The position numbers and the translations under genes are program-made. From Streptomyces sp. HB132 (GTDB lineage Bacteria; Actinomycetota; Actinomycetes; Streptomycetales; Streptomycetaceae), in NCBI RefSeq assembly GCF_016909575.1, contig NZ_JAFBGA010000007.1:368192-432191 (forward strand): a stretch of 64,000 bases of DNA, written 5' to 3'. The stretch's first letter is position 1, and each line of letters opens with the position of its first letter. The notes under the pieces were generated by a model. It was given only the letters and a program-made list of their open reading frames with translations. It made no database searches and was not told the origin of the DNA. This document shows positions 25,923 to 34,141 of the stretch, in pieces.

Positions 25923-28583
25923 TCAGCTCGGTGCGCAGGCCCGGCCGTTCAGCTTGAACGATCCCGGATCCGGTGCCGGGCCCGCAGTCGAGGTATTGAA
26001 GCCGAAGTCGACCGCTGCCCCCGGTGCCAGGGTCCGGTTCCATGACAGCGGCCTGGCGCTGACCGTGCGGCCGTGCTGTGCGAACTCCGCGCTCCAGGTG
26101 TGGCTCAGTCGCTGGTCGCCGGACAGCATCCAGGTCAGCGCCCACGGCGAGACCGGCTCCGAGCCGGTGTTCTCGACACGGACCGTTACCGTCGAGCCGC
26201 TGTTCCACGGGTGTGAGGAGTAGGCCACCTTGCACGTGCGGGCCGGGCCCGGCTGCCCGCCCTCGCCCGCGTCGTCCAGGTAGGAGGCGATGAAGGCCAG
26301 CGGCGCGTTCCAGTTGATGGTGATCTCGTTGGTGGCCCAGGAGCCGATGTCGTCGATGTAGCACATGGCCGGAGCGCATCCGCTCAGTTTCTCCGCCGCG
26401 ACCGGATCTCCGGAGGCGATCGCGGTGAGGTTGGGCCCGCCCGCCACCGCACCGGGCGCGGGGTTCGGCAGAGCGGAATCGTTCTGATGCGCCCAGAAGC
26501 GGTGGTGCTGGTTGTGGGAGTCGCGCTCGCCGTAGCCGGTGACATACGACTGGTTGAGGGGATTGCGGCCCAGGAGATAGTCGGCGCCGCTCAGCACCGC
26601 GTCCTGGTAAGCGGCTTCGCCTGTCAGGTCGTGCGCCGTTGCCAGCACGATCATGTTGTTCAGGACCTGACTGTTGGATCCCCAGACGTAGTCCTCGCCG
26701 GAGGGGGCGTACGGGAGCCCGTACGCCTGCGTGCGGGACTGCGCGGCGTAGCGGTCGGCGGCCGTGGTGACGACGGAGCGCACCTCACCGAGCTGCGCCG
26801 CTGTCAGACCGTTCGGCACGGTGGCCAGGGTCAGCACACCCAGCCCGCCGGTGGAGCCCCACGAGATGCCGCCGCCCGCCGGGAAGACCGCGTCCGTGTC
26901 ACCGTGCAGGGCGGAGGAGAGCACCGCCTGGCGGTAGGTGTCCTTGCCCGTCGTGGTGAACAGTTCGGCGGCCGCCCAGTAGAACTCGTCCGAGACGTCG
27001 TTGTCGCTGTACGTGCCGCCGCCGGTGCCGTCGTTCGGATCGGCGAGCACGTCCGGGTGCTGCTTCGCCGCGGCCCAAGCGGTCTCGGCGGCCCGCAGGC
27101 AGCGGTCGGAGAAGTCCTCGTCGAAGGGGGCGTACAGCCGGGCGCACTGGGCGGCCGAGGCGGCGAGGTTCAGCGTGGCTGCCGTCGACGGGGGATGCAA
27201 CTCGCGTTGCTGGGGGTCGAGATGGGGCTTCATCGGCAGCCCGGTCCATTCGGCGTCGTGCATCTTGTGGTGCGCCATCCCCGCCAGCGTCTCGCCGGCC
27301 GGGACCTGCATCCTGATCAGGAAGTCCATCTCCCAGCGCGCTTCGTCCAGGATGTCCGGCACCCCGTTGTCGCGTTCGGGCACCCGCAGCTCATCGTCAC
27401 CGAGCTCTGCCGCCTCGGCGTCAGGAGCGGTCAGGGTGCGCTCGTACGTGGACATCAGCTGGGCCACCGAGATACCGCCGTTGACGACGTACTTGCCGTG
27501 GTCGCCCGCGTCGTACCAGCCGCCCGACACATCCAGCCGGTAGTCACAGACCCCAGGCTGGCAGGGGACGTCCCTGTCGCCCTTGTTGGGTGCCACACCG
27601 ATGTGGCCGGCCGGGCGCGCGTACTGCTCACCGACGAGGTCCGCCTCGATCGGGGTGCCGCTGCGGTTGTGGTAGAAGTACGCCAGCGCGTCGGAGCGCA
27701 GCCCGTCGTACAGGTCCCCGCGGATCGAGAACGGTTCGCTCACCTCGCCGTCGACCTCCACGGTGTAGCGGTCGCCCGCCGTGGTGAGGCCACCGAATTC
27801 GAAGGTGTGGACCCGCTGACGTGAGCTGGGGTCCTCGCCCTGCGGAACGGTCGCCCCGGTGGCGGCCGTCGAGCCGTCGGCGGCCTTCACCGTCCACGTC
27901 AGCGGCGCGTCGGCATCGGTCACCACGGTGCCGCCCTTGGGGCCGTGGGGCAGATACCCGACCTGGTTGACACGGACGGGCGATCCGGTGTCCGGTACGT
28001 ACACGGGGGGTTCGGCCCCGCCCCGCAGCGACACGTCGTCCAGGCAGAAGACCGTGGCACGCTCACCGCCGCCGATCTGCAACTGCACCGACGCGGCAGG
28101 CAGGTCCACCGAGGCCGTGAACGTACGTGTCACCTGCGTGACCTCCGTACCCACCGGGTCCGCGGTGGCGAGCACCGTCGTGTACGGGTCGACCGCCTCC
28201 TGGACCCGTGTCTGGACGGTCAGTGGCACGGCCGAACTGGCCGTGTAGGACAGCTGGTAGCTCTCGCCCGCGACGATCGGGACGTCGTTCTGGCCGATGA
28301 TGACGTCCCAGGCGTTGGACGTACCGGCGGGCACCTCGGCGCACAGCCGGCCGTCCGACACGGCCGACGGCGCGTTGTCCGTCCACCACCACGGTGCGGT
28401 GCCGGCGGCGAAGTCACCGTTGGAGATCTGCTCCGGGCCGGGTTCGGCTTCCAGTGCACCGGCCGTGCCGTGCATCGCCAGCGCCGCCACGAGCAGTAAC
28501 GCGGCAGCGGAAATCCGGGACACGCGTCGCCCGTGCCAGGGGCGAACGCGCACGGGCCGTGCGGAGGGTGGTGAGGAATGCAC
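25923..28583 (-). CDS. Secreted GH9 endoglucanase with CBM4/9-like and CBM2 modules
   Basis: An 886-residue modular cellulase. A signal peptide (RRVSRISAAALLLVAALAMH, cleavage near AGALEAEP) leads into a CBM4/9-like beta-sandwich (ISNGDFAAGTAPWWWTDNAP), a CelD-type Ig-like domain (SPVRVNQVGYLPHGPKGGTV), a GH9 (alpha/alpha)6 catalytic domain and a C-terminal CBM2 (CKVAYSSHPWNSGSTVTV). Catalytic residues are seen in GGWYDAGDHGKYV (Asp pair), HHRFWAHQND and IGSWATNEITINWNAPL (Glu acid). It cuts beta-1,4-glucan outside the cell. A perfect CebR-type operator lies 72 nt upstream of the GTG start, implying derepression by cellobiose. Confidence 0.94.
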   Translation of the reverse strand: MHSSPPSARPVRVRPWHGRRVSRISAAALLLVAALAMHGTAGALEAEPGPEQISNGDFAAGTAPWWWTDNAPSAVSDGRLCAEVPAGTSNAWDVIIGQNDVPIVAGESYQLSYTASSAVPLTVQTRVQEAVDPYTTVLATADPVGTEVTQVTRTFTASVDLPAASVQLQIGGGERATVFCLDDVSLRGGAEPPVYVPDTGSPVRVNQVGYLPHGPKGGTVVTDADAPLTWTVKAADGSTAATGATVPQGEDPSSRQRVHTFEFGGLTTAGDRYTVEVDGEVSEPFSIRGDLYDGLRSDALAYFYHNRSGTPIEADLVGEQYARPAGHIGVAPNKGDRDVPCQPGVCDYRLDVSGGWYDAGDHGKYVVNGGISVAQLMSTYERTLTAPDAEAAELGDDELRVPERDNGVPDILDEARWEMDFLIRMQVPAGETLAGMAHHKMHDAEWTGLPMKPHLDPQQRELHPPSTAATLNLAASAAQCARLYAPFDEDFSDRCLRAAETAWAAAKQHPDVLADPNDGTGGGTYSDNDVSDEFYWAAAELFTTTGKDTYRQAVLSSALHGDTDAVFPAGGGISWGSTGGLGVLTLATVPNGLTAAQLGEVRSVVTTAADRYAAQSRTQAYGLPYAPSGEDYVWGSNSQVLNNMIVLATAHDLTGEAAYQDAVLSGADYLLGRNPLNQSYVTGYGERDSHNQHHRFWAHQNDSALPNPAPGAVAGGPNLTAIASGDPVAAEKLSGCAPAMCYIDDIGSWATNEITINWNAPLAFIASYLDDAGEGGQPGPARTCKVAYSSHPWNSGSTVTVRVENTGSEPVSPWALTWMLSGDQRLSHTWSAEFAQHGRTVSARPLSWNRTLAPGAAVDFGFNTSTAGPAPDPGSFKLNGRACAPS

Positions 28584-28654
28584 CGGGAAGGCCTTTCGTC
28601 GACAGATGCGGGGCGTGGGGAGCGGGGGTCGCGGAGCAGTGGGGCATCCTGAAG

Positions 28655-28668
28655 TGGGAGCGCTCCCA
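28655..28668. promoter_or_regulatory. CebR-type operator before the GH9 cellulase
   Basis: A perfect 14-bp palindrome TGGGAGCGCTCCCA, identical to the known Streptomyces CebR binding site for the cellobiose-responsive LacI-family repressor. It lies 72 nt upstream of the cellulase start codon, where bound repressor would block transcription. Confidence 0.9.
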
Positions 28669-28718
28669 TTCGCATTGTGGAGGTGGATCGTGTATTCCGC
28701 CAGGGGCATGACAGAGAC

Positions 28719-28752
28719 GGCGGGTCCCGGGCCGAGAGGCCCTGGACCCGCC
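28719..28752 (-). terminator. Hairpin terminator of the GH81 gene
   Basis: Just after the GH81 stop: stem GGCGGGTCC and GGACCCGCC, then an inner stem GGGCC/GGCCC with a GAGA loop, separated by one C/T mismatch. Well placed to stop GH81 transcription before it enters the cellulase promoter. Confidence 0.75.
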
Positions 28753-28766
28753 GCACACGGAGGCGC

Positions 28767-31556
28767 CTAGACGTACGGGATCTTCACGACCGCCGCGTCC
28801 GTGCCGGTCTGCACCTGGGAGGTGCCGTTGCCCAGCGCGTTCCAGATCTCCAGGCGGACCGTGCCGCCCTTGAGATCGCCCAGGCTTCCGGTCACCGCCG
28901 CGGCGCCCACGGCCTGGGAGTACTCCTCCCACCCGGTGACCGGGTCGGTCGCGAAGTAGCGGAAGGTCTCGGACCGGTCGACCGTTCCGTCGCCGGTGAG
29001 GTCGTAACTGATCCTCACCTGAGGGGCGAGACCCACCTTGGTACCCGCGTCGACCCGAAGACGGAAGGCGGTCGACGCGCCCGCCGCGAGTGTCCCGTCG
29101 ACCTTCTTGATCTCGTAGACCGTCGGCTTGTACGGCGTACCGTCCCGGTTGACGCCGTCGGCCGAGGCCAGTGTGTCGGCTCCGGCCGCGCCGTCCGTGG
29201 CGGTGGTGAGGGTGCCGCCGGACTTCAGCCGGAAGGTGTTGCCCGTGGACGGACCCGGTTCCTCCGGGTCCGGATCGCCGCCACCTGTACCCGTCCCGGT
29301 GGCCGTCGAGCGGGCGGGAACGGAGAGCGTCGCGCCGTCGGAGAAGGTGACGGTGCGGGCGGTGGATCCGTGGTTGTGGGCGCTGTACGTCCGCACGCCG
29401 TTCTTGGTGAAGACGGCGGAGGTCGGGATGTTCCCGCTGACCGTCATGTCGGGGGCGCCCAGGCTGTTCAGCGTGGTGATCCAGTGATACGTGTGCGCCT
29501 TGGACTCGCCCTGCTCCGGGGTGTAACCCGCGTTGCCCGCGTCCCACTTGGCGTTCGCCGCCGCAGGATCGGCCAGCGACTCGAACTGCCACAGGAGGTC
29601 CCGCCACTCGACGGCCGGACCGCCGTTCTCCCGCTCCATCTCGGCGATGTTCCGCTTGATGGCGGCCTTCTCGCGGGCCAGGTGCAACGAACCCCCCGTG
29701 ACCGGAAGGACGTTGATGCCGTGGATCTCCTCAGGGTTCGCGGTCCACCAGGTGGAGTACGCGCCGCCGCTGCCCCACACCATGCCGACCGTGTCGTGCC
29801 CGAAGGAGCTCGGGAAGACCTGCTGGTCGGCGTCGAACCAGTACTGCGTGATCGCCTCCGACTCGGTGGTCAGCAGGTAGCTGCCGAGGTCGCGCAGCCC
29901 GGTGTCACCCGTAGCCGCGCCCCACAGGACGAGGCCCGCACTGAGGTTGATGGACTCCGAGGAGGACTCCTGATTGTTGCCCGCCGCGAAACCCTGGTGG
30001 CCGGAGGCCCAGCTGTGGCCCGCGTACACGTCGAAGCCGCGCAGGAACGGGTACGCGGTGTCCGTGCGGCTGGGGTTGGCGGTGTCCCGCACCAGGGTCT
30101 TGACCATGGCGCCCCAGGCGGAGTCCGCAGCCCACGCCTGGTCGTACTGGGCGACGATCGCCGCCGCGTACACGTAGTAGCTGTAGTGGAAGTGGTGGTC
30201 GTTCAGCTCCGTGTCACTGCCGTACGAGGCCGGGTAGCCGGTCAGCGTCTTCCAGTCCTTGTCGTAGCTGAACTCAGCTGCGCCGCCAGCCGTGAACCAC
30301 TCCTGGAGGCGGCCCTTCATCAGGCCGAGCAGCTTGTCCCGGATCCCCGGCTGGCCGATCTGGTCGGCCACGGGCACCAGTTGGGCGAGACGGCCGAGCG
30401 CCTTGCCGGTCCAGTACGTGTCACTCGCCCCGGAGAACGGATCGGAGGCGTTCGCCACCTCGTTCAGGTAGCCGGTCAGCCGCGCCTTGTCGACCCCGCT
30501 GGACGCGGGCAGGGCGGGCAGCACGCCCTGGTTCTTCTGGCTGGTGGTGAAGGAGGCGGACTCCCGGACCTTCATGGTCCCGCGCGGGGAGACGTACGTG
30601 TACGGCGTGAGCGCGTCGGAGGTGTGCAGCCACTGGTGGCGGTACAGCGCCTGGAGCGTGCCGCGTTCGGTGCCCTCCTTGGCCTCCGTGGTCAGGCTGT
30701 AGGTCGCCTTGACCGTGCCGCCGGTGGACTCCCAGGCCACCTTGGATCCGGTGACGAAACTGAACGCGTACTTCCGGTAGGTCGCGAGCGCGTCCGTGGA
30801 CGGCAGCACGGCGAGCGAGAAGTAGTCCTTGCCGCCGAGCCCGGCGGTGATCGCCGTGCCGGAGACGTTCCAGTCGCTCCCGGTCGGGGCGAACAGGGCG
30901 TAGTGGTGGCCCGCGACCGTGATGCCGAGGACGTTGCCGTTGTCCGCGAAGACGGTGGGGGTGCCGGCCGTGGTGATCCGGGCGTCACCGCCGGAGCCCT
31001 TCGCGTACACGAACGGCATGCCGTGCCCGATGGTCGTGCGCAGGGTGCGGGTGCCGTCCGCCCAGTAGGGGGTGACCGTCCAGTCGGACCAGTCGTCGGC
31101 CTTCGTGTCCGGGGAGTTCAGCCCGCTGAGGCCCACGGTGAGGTCGGCCTTGTGGGCGTATTCGTACTGGCGGCCCTCCCCGACGACCGCGGGGGTGGTC
31201 GGGTAGCCGACCTCCAGTCCGCCGGAGGTCGCCTGGTAGGTCAGCGGGTGCCCGTACATGGGGGTGGAGTACGGATTGTCGCCGTAGCGCTGGTAGGCGA
31301 GGGAGGACCACCAGTCATTGGTGGGGACCGGCTTGTTCTTCGCCGACGCCGTGACCTTGGGGGTGACGGGGGCGCCGGTGTTGGTGGTGGGACCTGAGGT
31401 TCCGGCGGGGCGGCTGTCTGTGTAGCTGCCGGAGCCTGCTGGGATGGTGGCGGCTGCCGCCGGGGGCGCGGCAGGTCCTAGACCTACGGCGGCCAGGGCG
31501 ACGGCCAGGATCGTCGCCGCTGCGGGTCTGGAGAGGGAGGCTTGCACGGGCAGCAC
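28767..31556 (-). CDS. Secreted GH81 endo-beta-1,3-glucanase
   Basis: A 929-residue exported enzyme. The signal peptide (LSRPAAATILAVALAAVGLG, ending AAPPAAAA) precedes a GH81 domain (about 60-700) with PVPTNDWWSSLAYQRYGDNP, TELNDHHFHYSYYVYAAA, DVYAGHSWASGHQGFAAG and the catalytic-acid region NNQESSSESIN. A linker of Gly/Pro/Glu repeats leads to a C-terminal beta-sandwich (about 790-929; FRLRVDAGTKVGLAPQVRIS, ending VVKIPYV) resembling a beta-glucan-binding module. It would degrade laminarin or fungal wall glucan. I chose GTG 31556 rather than GTG 31604 because the operator and promoter lie between or just above them. Confidence 0.92.
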   Translation of the reverse strand: MLPVQASLSRPAAATILAVALAAVGLGPAAPPAAAATIPAGSGSYTDSRPAGTSGPTTNTGAPVTPKVTASAKNKPVPTNDWWSSLAYQRYGDNPYSTPMYGHPLTYQATSGGLEVGYPTTPAVVGEGRQYEYAHKADLTVGLSGLNSPDTKADDWSDWTVTPYWADGTRTLRTTIGHGMPFVYAKGSGGDARITTAGTPTVFADNGNVLGITVAGHHYALFAPTGSDWNVSGTAITAGLGGKDYFSLAVLPSTDALATYRKYAFSFVTGSKVAWESTGGTVKATYSLTTEAKEGTERGTLQALYRHQWLHTSDALTPYTYVSPRGTMKVRESASFTTSQKNQGVLPALPASSGVDKARLTGYLNEVANASDPFSGASDTYWTGKALGRLAQLVPVADQIGQPGIRDKLLGLMKGRLQEWFTAGGAAEFSYDKDWKTLTGYPASYGSDTELNDHHFHYSYYVYAAAIVAQYDQAWAADSAWGAMVKTLVRDTANPSRTDTAYPFLRGFDVYAGHSWASGHQGFAAGNNQESSSESINLSAGLVLWGAATGDTGLRDLGSYLLTTESEAITQYWFDADQQVFPSSFGHDTVGMVWGSGGAYSTWWTANPEEIHGINVLPVTGGSLHLAREKAAIKRNIAEMERENGGPAVEWRDLLWQFESLADPAAANAKWDAGNAGYTPEQGESKAHTYHWITTLNSLGAPDMTVSGNIPTSAVFTKNGVRTYSAHNHGSTARTVTFSDGATLSVPARSTATGTGTGGGDPDPEEPGPSTGNTFRLKSGGTLTTATDGAAGADTLASADGVNRDGTPYKPTVYEIKKVDGTLAAGASTAFRLRVDAGTKVGLAPQVRISYDLTGDGTVDRSETFRYFATDPVTGWEEYSQAVGAAAVTGSLGDLKGGTVRLEIWNALGNGTSQVQTGTDAAVVKIPYV

Positions 31557-31582
31557 CTCGTCACGTGGGGGCAGAGAGCGCC

Positions 31583-31596
31583 TGAGAGCGCTCTCA
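31583..31596. promoter_or_regulatory. LacI-type operator before the GH81 glucanase
   Basis: A perfect 14-bp palindrome TGAGAGCGCTCTCA immediately downstream of the predicted transcription start. It differs from the CebR box at one position in each half (TGGGAG to TGAGAG), the kind of change that would assign it to a different LacI-family repressor, perhaps one responding to beta-1,3-oligosaccharides. Confidence 0.8.
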
Positions 31597-31606
31597 CGTG
31601 CCACGG

Positions 31607-31636
31607 AACGTAAAACCTGTGAAAGGTAAGTGTCAA
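31607..31636 (-). promoter_or_regulatory. Housekeeping-type promoter for the GH81 gene
   Basis: On the reverse strand TTGACA (plus coordinates 31631-31636), an 18-nt spacer and TACGTT (31607-31612) form a near-consensus primary-sigma promoter. Transcription would start near 31600, directly before the operator at 31583-31596, a classical blocked-promoter arrangement. Confidence 0.7.
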
Positions 31637-31648
31637 TAGAGTTGACAC
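31630..31648. repeat. Inverted repeat across the GH81 -35 box
   Basis: GTGTCAA-TAGAG-TTGACAC, a perfect 7-bp inverted repeat with a 5-nt centre. One arm contains the -35 hexamer of the GH81 promoter; the other arm creates a mirror-image TTGACA on the plus strand. It may be a second operator or a coincidence of divergent -35 elements. Confidence 0.55.
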
Positions 31649-32186
31649 ACTGGGGAGTTGGGTGTCACGCAACGTCGCCATGTGTTCGGGACTTGACCGG
31701 GGGAGGGTGCCCGGCATGCGCTCCGGGCACAGGTTGTGAGGGCGCGGGGCGGGTGCGGACCGGAGAGCCTGGCGTCGTGGGGGAGCGGCGGCCGATACTG
31801 ATGCCGGATCGTCCTCGGCCTTCGGGTGTCTCGTGGCGGTTCTGGGGTCAGGCCCGTTCCTTCCGTGACCAGTTCGGTGGCCTGCCGTGAACCAGTGGTG
31901 GAGAGCGCCGGGGGCGAGGGCTCGAGCGTGACTCCGTCGACTATGCGGCGCGCCGGAGTCGACCCGATCGGGTCATGAACGCTCGGGGCGCGACTCTGCG
32001 GGGCGTCCGGTCGAGGTCTGTGCCGCCAGGAGCGGTGTCCGACCGCCGCTCGCTGCGGGAGGCATCTGCGCGGGGTGAACGCGACCTCGTGCTCGGCCAC
32101 TTTCCCACCCTGTGCCGGTACCGGGGTTTCCAGGTGGTGGTGTCGAGAGTCCGTTGCGCCCCACCACAGCGATGGCGGCCTCGAGG
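31649..32186. other. Intergenic region without a recognisable gene
   Basis: About 540 nt between the GH81 promoter and the end of the large unknown gene. No motif-bearing frame was found on either strand. Confidence 0.35.
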
Positions 32187-33764
32187 TCACCCGGAGGCCA
32201 GCTGCTCCGCTATCTCCTTGACCCATTCGGCGCTTCTCGCCGGGTCGTTGAGGGTCTCGGCCCACGCCCCCGGCTCCAGCTTGTGCTTGGCGGGGCCGGC
32301 TTTGAGAGCGATGAGCAGGGCCCTGGCGGACTCTCTCATCTCGGCCGTCGTGTTGCCGCTCCCGGAGATGTCGGGACCCGCCGCCAAGGCGTAGATCTCG
32401 CGCGCCATGGCCTGACGTTCGCCCTTCGACACCTTCCTCCAGAACTTGAGGGCATGCTTCAGCGACTCCTTGCGGGACGCGGCCTCCGCCGGGGTCTCGC
32501 CCTCCGGCGCCCAGCGCTCGGGATGGTGGACCTCTTCGTAGCGCTTCGTGGCGGCCCTGAGCGCCTTGTACATGGTGACGCCGAGGACGAGGCCGGCCCC
32601 GGCCCCGGCGAGGCCCCATCCGACCGGGTTGCTCGCCAGCCCCACTGTTCCCGCCGCGACCGCCGTCACGACTCCGGCCGCCGCCTTGGTGGACTCGCCC
32701 CCGCCGCCGACCGTCTCCTTGCCCATCTTGGCGAGCTGTTTCTTCTTCGCGTACCCCTGCACCGTGCTCAGCATTTCCACATCCCTTTCGGCGCGCTGGA
32801 GGCTCTCGGCGGCGTCACGGGCTTCACCCATCGCCTCCCAGGCGGCGTCGACGGCCTCGGAGACGAGCTCCAGCCGCCCCTGACCCTCATGGTTCCAATA
32901 GGCGTCCAGCGCGACGTAAGCCTCCGCTGCGGCCCAGTCGGCGTGCTCCCGCGACTCGTTCAGCCGGGCCAGCGACCCCGCGTGGACGACGTGAGGGTCT
33001 CCCAGATTCTTGACCCGCTTGTACTTGCGGGCCGCTCCCCCGACGCGGAAGACGGACCGCATGCCCTTGATCGCGCCGATGGAGGCGCCTGCGATACCGC
33101 TCGCCTCGGACGCCACCGCGGCGTCCGCCGCCTTCTGGATCTTGGTCACCTCCTTGGCGATGGCGGCGCTGTAACTCGCCGAACCGGCGGCGCCGACGAC
33201 CGTGTCGGTCCCCTTGGTCCTGGCCTTCTTCTTCGCCGTGTGGTGGCCGGCCCCGGTCTCGTACTTCCTGGCGTCCTTCATGTTCTTGTACGCGTCCATG
33301 CCACTGACCACGGTGCCGGCGGCCTCCGTCAGGAGGTTCCCCGACGCGGCGGAGGTGCCCGACGCGGCGGCGGAGTGCTTGAGGCCCTCGTTGGCCGCGA
33401 CGGCGGCCTGCTGGGTGAAGGCCGCGTTCGTGGGGGTCTGGAATCCCTTGACGAAGGTGTCGATGGGCTCGAGATTCTTCTTGAACCTGTCGAGGAGCCC
33501 GGCGATCCGGTCGCGGTAGTTCTTCTTCCTCGCGCCGGCGGACGCGTCGTTGTTCTCCGCCGTCTTCCCTCTCGCGGTGTCCCGGGTCCGCTGCACCGCC
33601 GCGGCCATGGCCCGGTTGCCGACACGTGACTGCAACTCGAGGAACGCGTGCTCCGTGGAGCGCGCGGACGTGCTCTTGATCCGGCTCCCTTCCCGATGCT
33701 GCCGGGCCGACGTCAGGACTGCCGCGGACTGCCGTCCAGAGGTGCGGTGGATCGGGGTGCTCAT
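32187..33764 (-). CDS. Large unknown protein with injection-system-cargo-like N-terminal motif
   Basis: A 525-residue protein. Residues 43-60 read LELQSRVGNRAMAAAVQR, matching the LQ...GN.AV...xQR motif found at the N-termini of proteins encoded with extracellular contractile injection systems and DUF4157 proteins. An Ala-rich helical middle (about 100-340, e.g. EAVDAAWEAMGEARDAAESL) leads to a long hydrophobic segment (about 357-398, VVTAVAAGTVGLASNPVGWG onward) able to enter membranes, then a charged helical C-terminus (HALKFWRKVSKGERQAMARE). No signal peptide. Start ATG has GGAGAGG seven bases upstream. Possibly a cargo protein or toxin; this is inference. It is divergent from a DUF2235 hydrolase gene. 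Confidence 0.75.
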   Translation of the reverse strand: MSTPIHRTSGRQSAAVLTSARQHREGSRIKSTSARSTEHAFLELQSRVGNRAMAAAVQRTRDTARGKTAENNDASAGARKKNYRDRIAGLLDRFKKNLEPIDTFVKGFQTPTNAAFTQQAAVAANEGLKHSAAASGTSAASGNLLTEAAGTVVSGMDAYKNMKDARKYETGAGHHTAKKKARTKGTDTVVGAAGSASYSAAIAKEVTKIQKAADAAVASEASGIAGASIGAIKGMRSVFRVGGAARKYKRVKNLGDPHVVHAGSLARLNESREHADWAAAEAYVALDAYWNHEGQGRLELVSEAVDAAWEAMGEARDAAESLQRAERDVEMLSTVQGYAKKKQLAKMGKETVGGGGESTKAAAGVVTAVAAGTVGLASNPVGWGLAGAGAGLVLGVTMYKALRAATKRYEEVHHPERWAPEGETPAEAASRKESLKHALKFWRKVSKGERQAMAREIYALAAGPDISGSGNTTAEMRESARALLIALKAGPAKHKLEPGAWAETLNDPARSAEWVKEIAEQLASG

Positions 33765-34141
33765 GGATGTGCCTCTCCAGTACCGGGCCGGGCGAGGCGA
33801 GGGTAGCCAGGCTTGACCAACGGAAGGGGTGCAGCGGGGAAACTCCTCACGGATGCTGTGGGACGCGACGTGGTGGATGCGAAGGAGCGTCGCGACACCT
33901 GATCGTGGGGGTCGACGAGGAAAGGCATCCCGGCGCAGTGCACCGAGGCCTTCGACGTGGAGAGCCCGGCGCACCGATCTGCCCGGCAGGGCGAACATGC
34001 TCCTTCGACCGGTCGAGGATGCACGGGACAGGCGTACGCTCCCGCGCGCCGTCCTCCTCACATATGGCGCGGCTTGCCGCCTGGTGGAAGCATGGAAGTG
34101 GTGCTGGGCGCCACTTCAAGCCTTCGCGAGGAGGGGTGGTC
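33765..34141. other. Divergent promoter region between the cargo-like gene and the DUF2235 gene
   Basis: A 377-nt region that separates the two divergent genes and should drive both. No gene or obvious operator was seen. Confidence 0.4.

Noticed and set aside
28677..31397. 906-residue plus-strand frame antisense to GH81
   Set aside because: Composition is the mirror of GH81 codon bias; no domains.
31556..31604. Upstream GTG 31604 as the GH81 start
   Set aside because: It would place the operator inside the coding region and the start codon almost at the -10 box; GTG 31556 fits the promoter layout and signal peptide.
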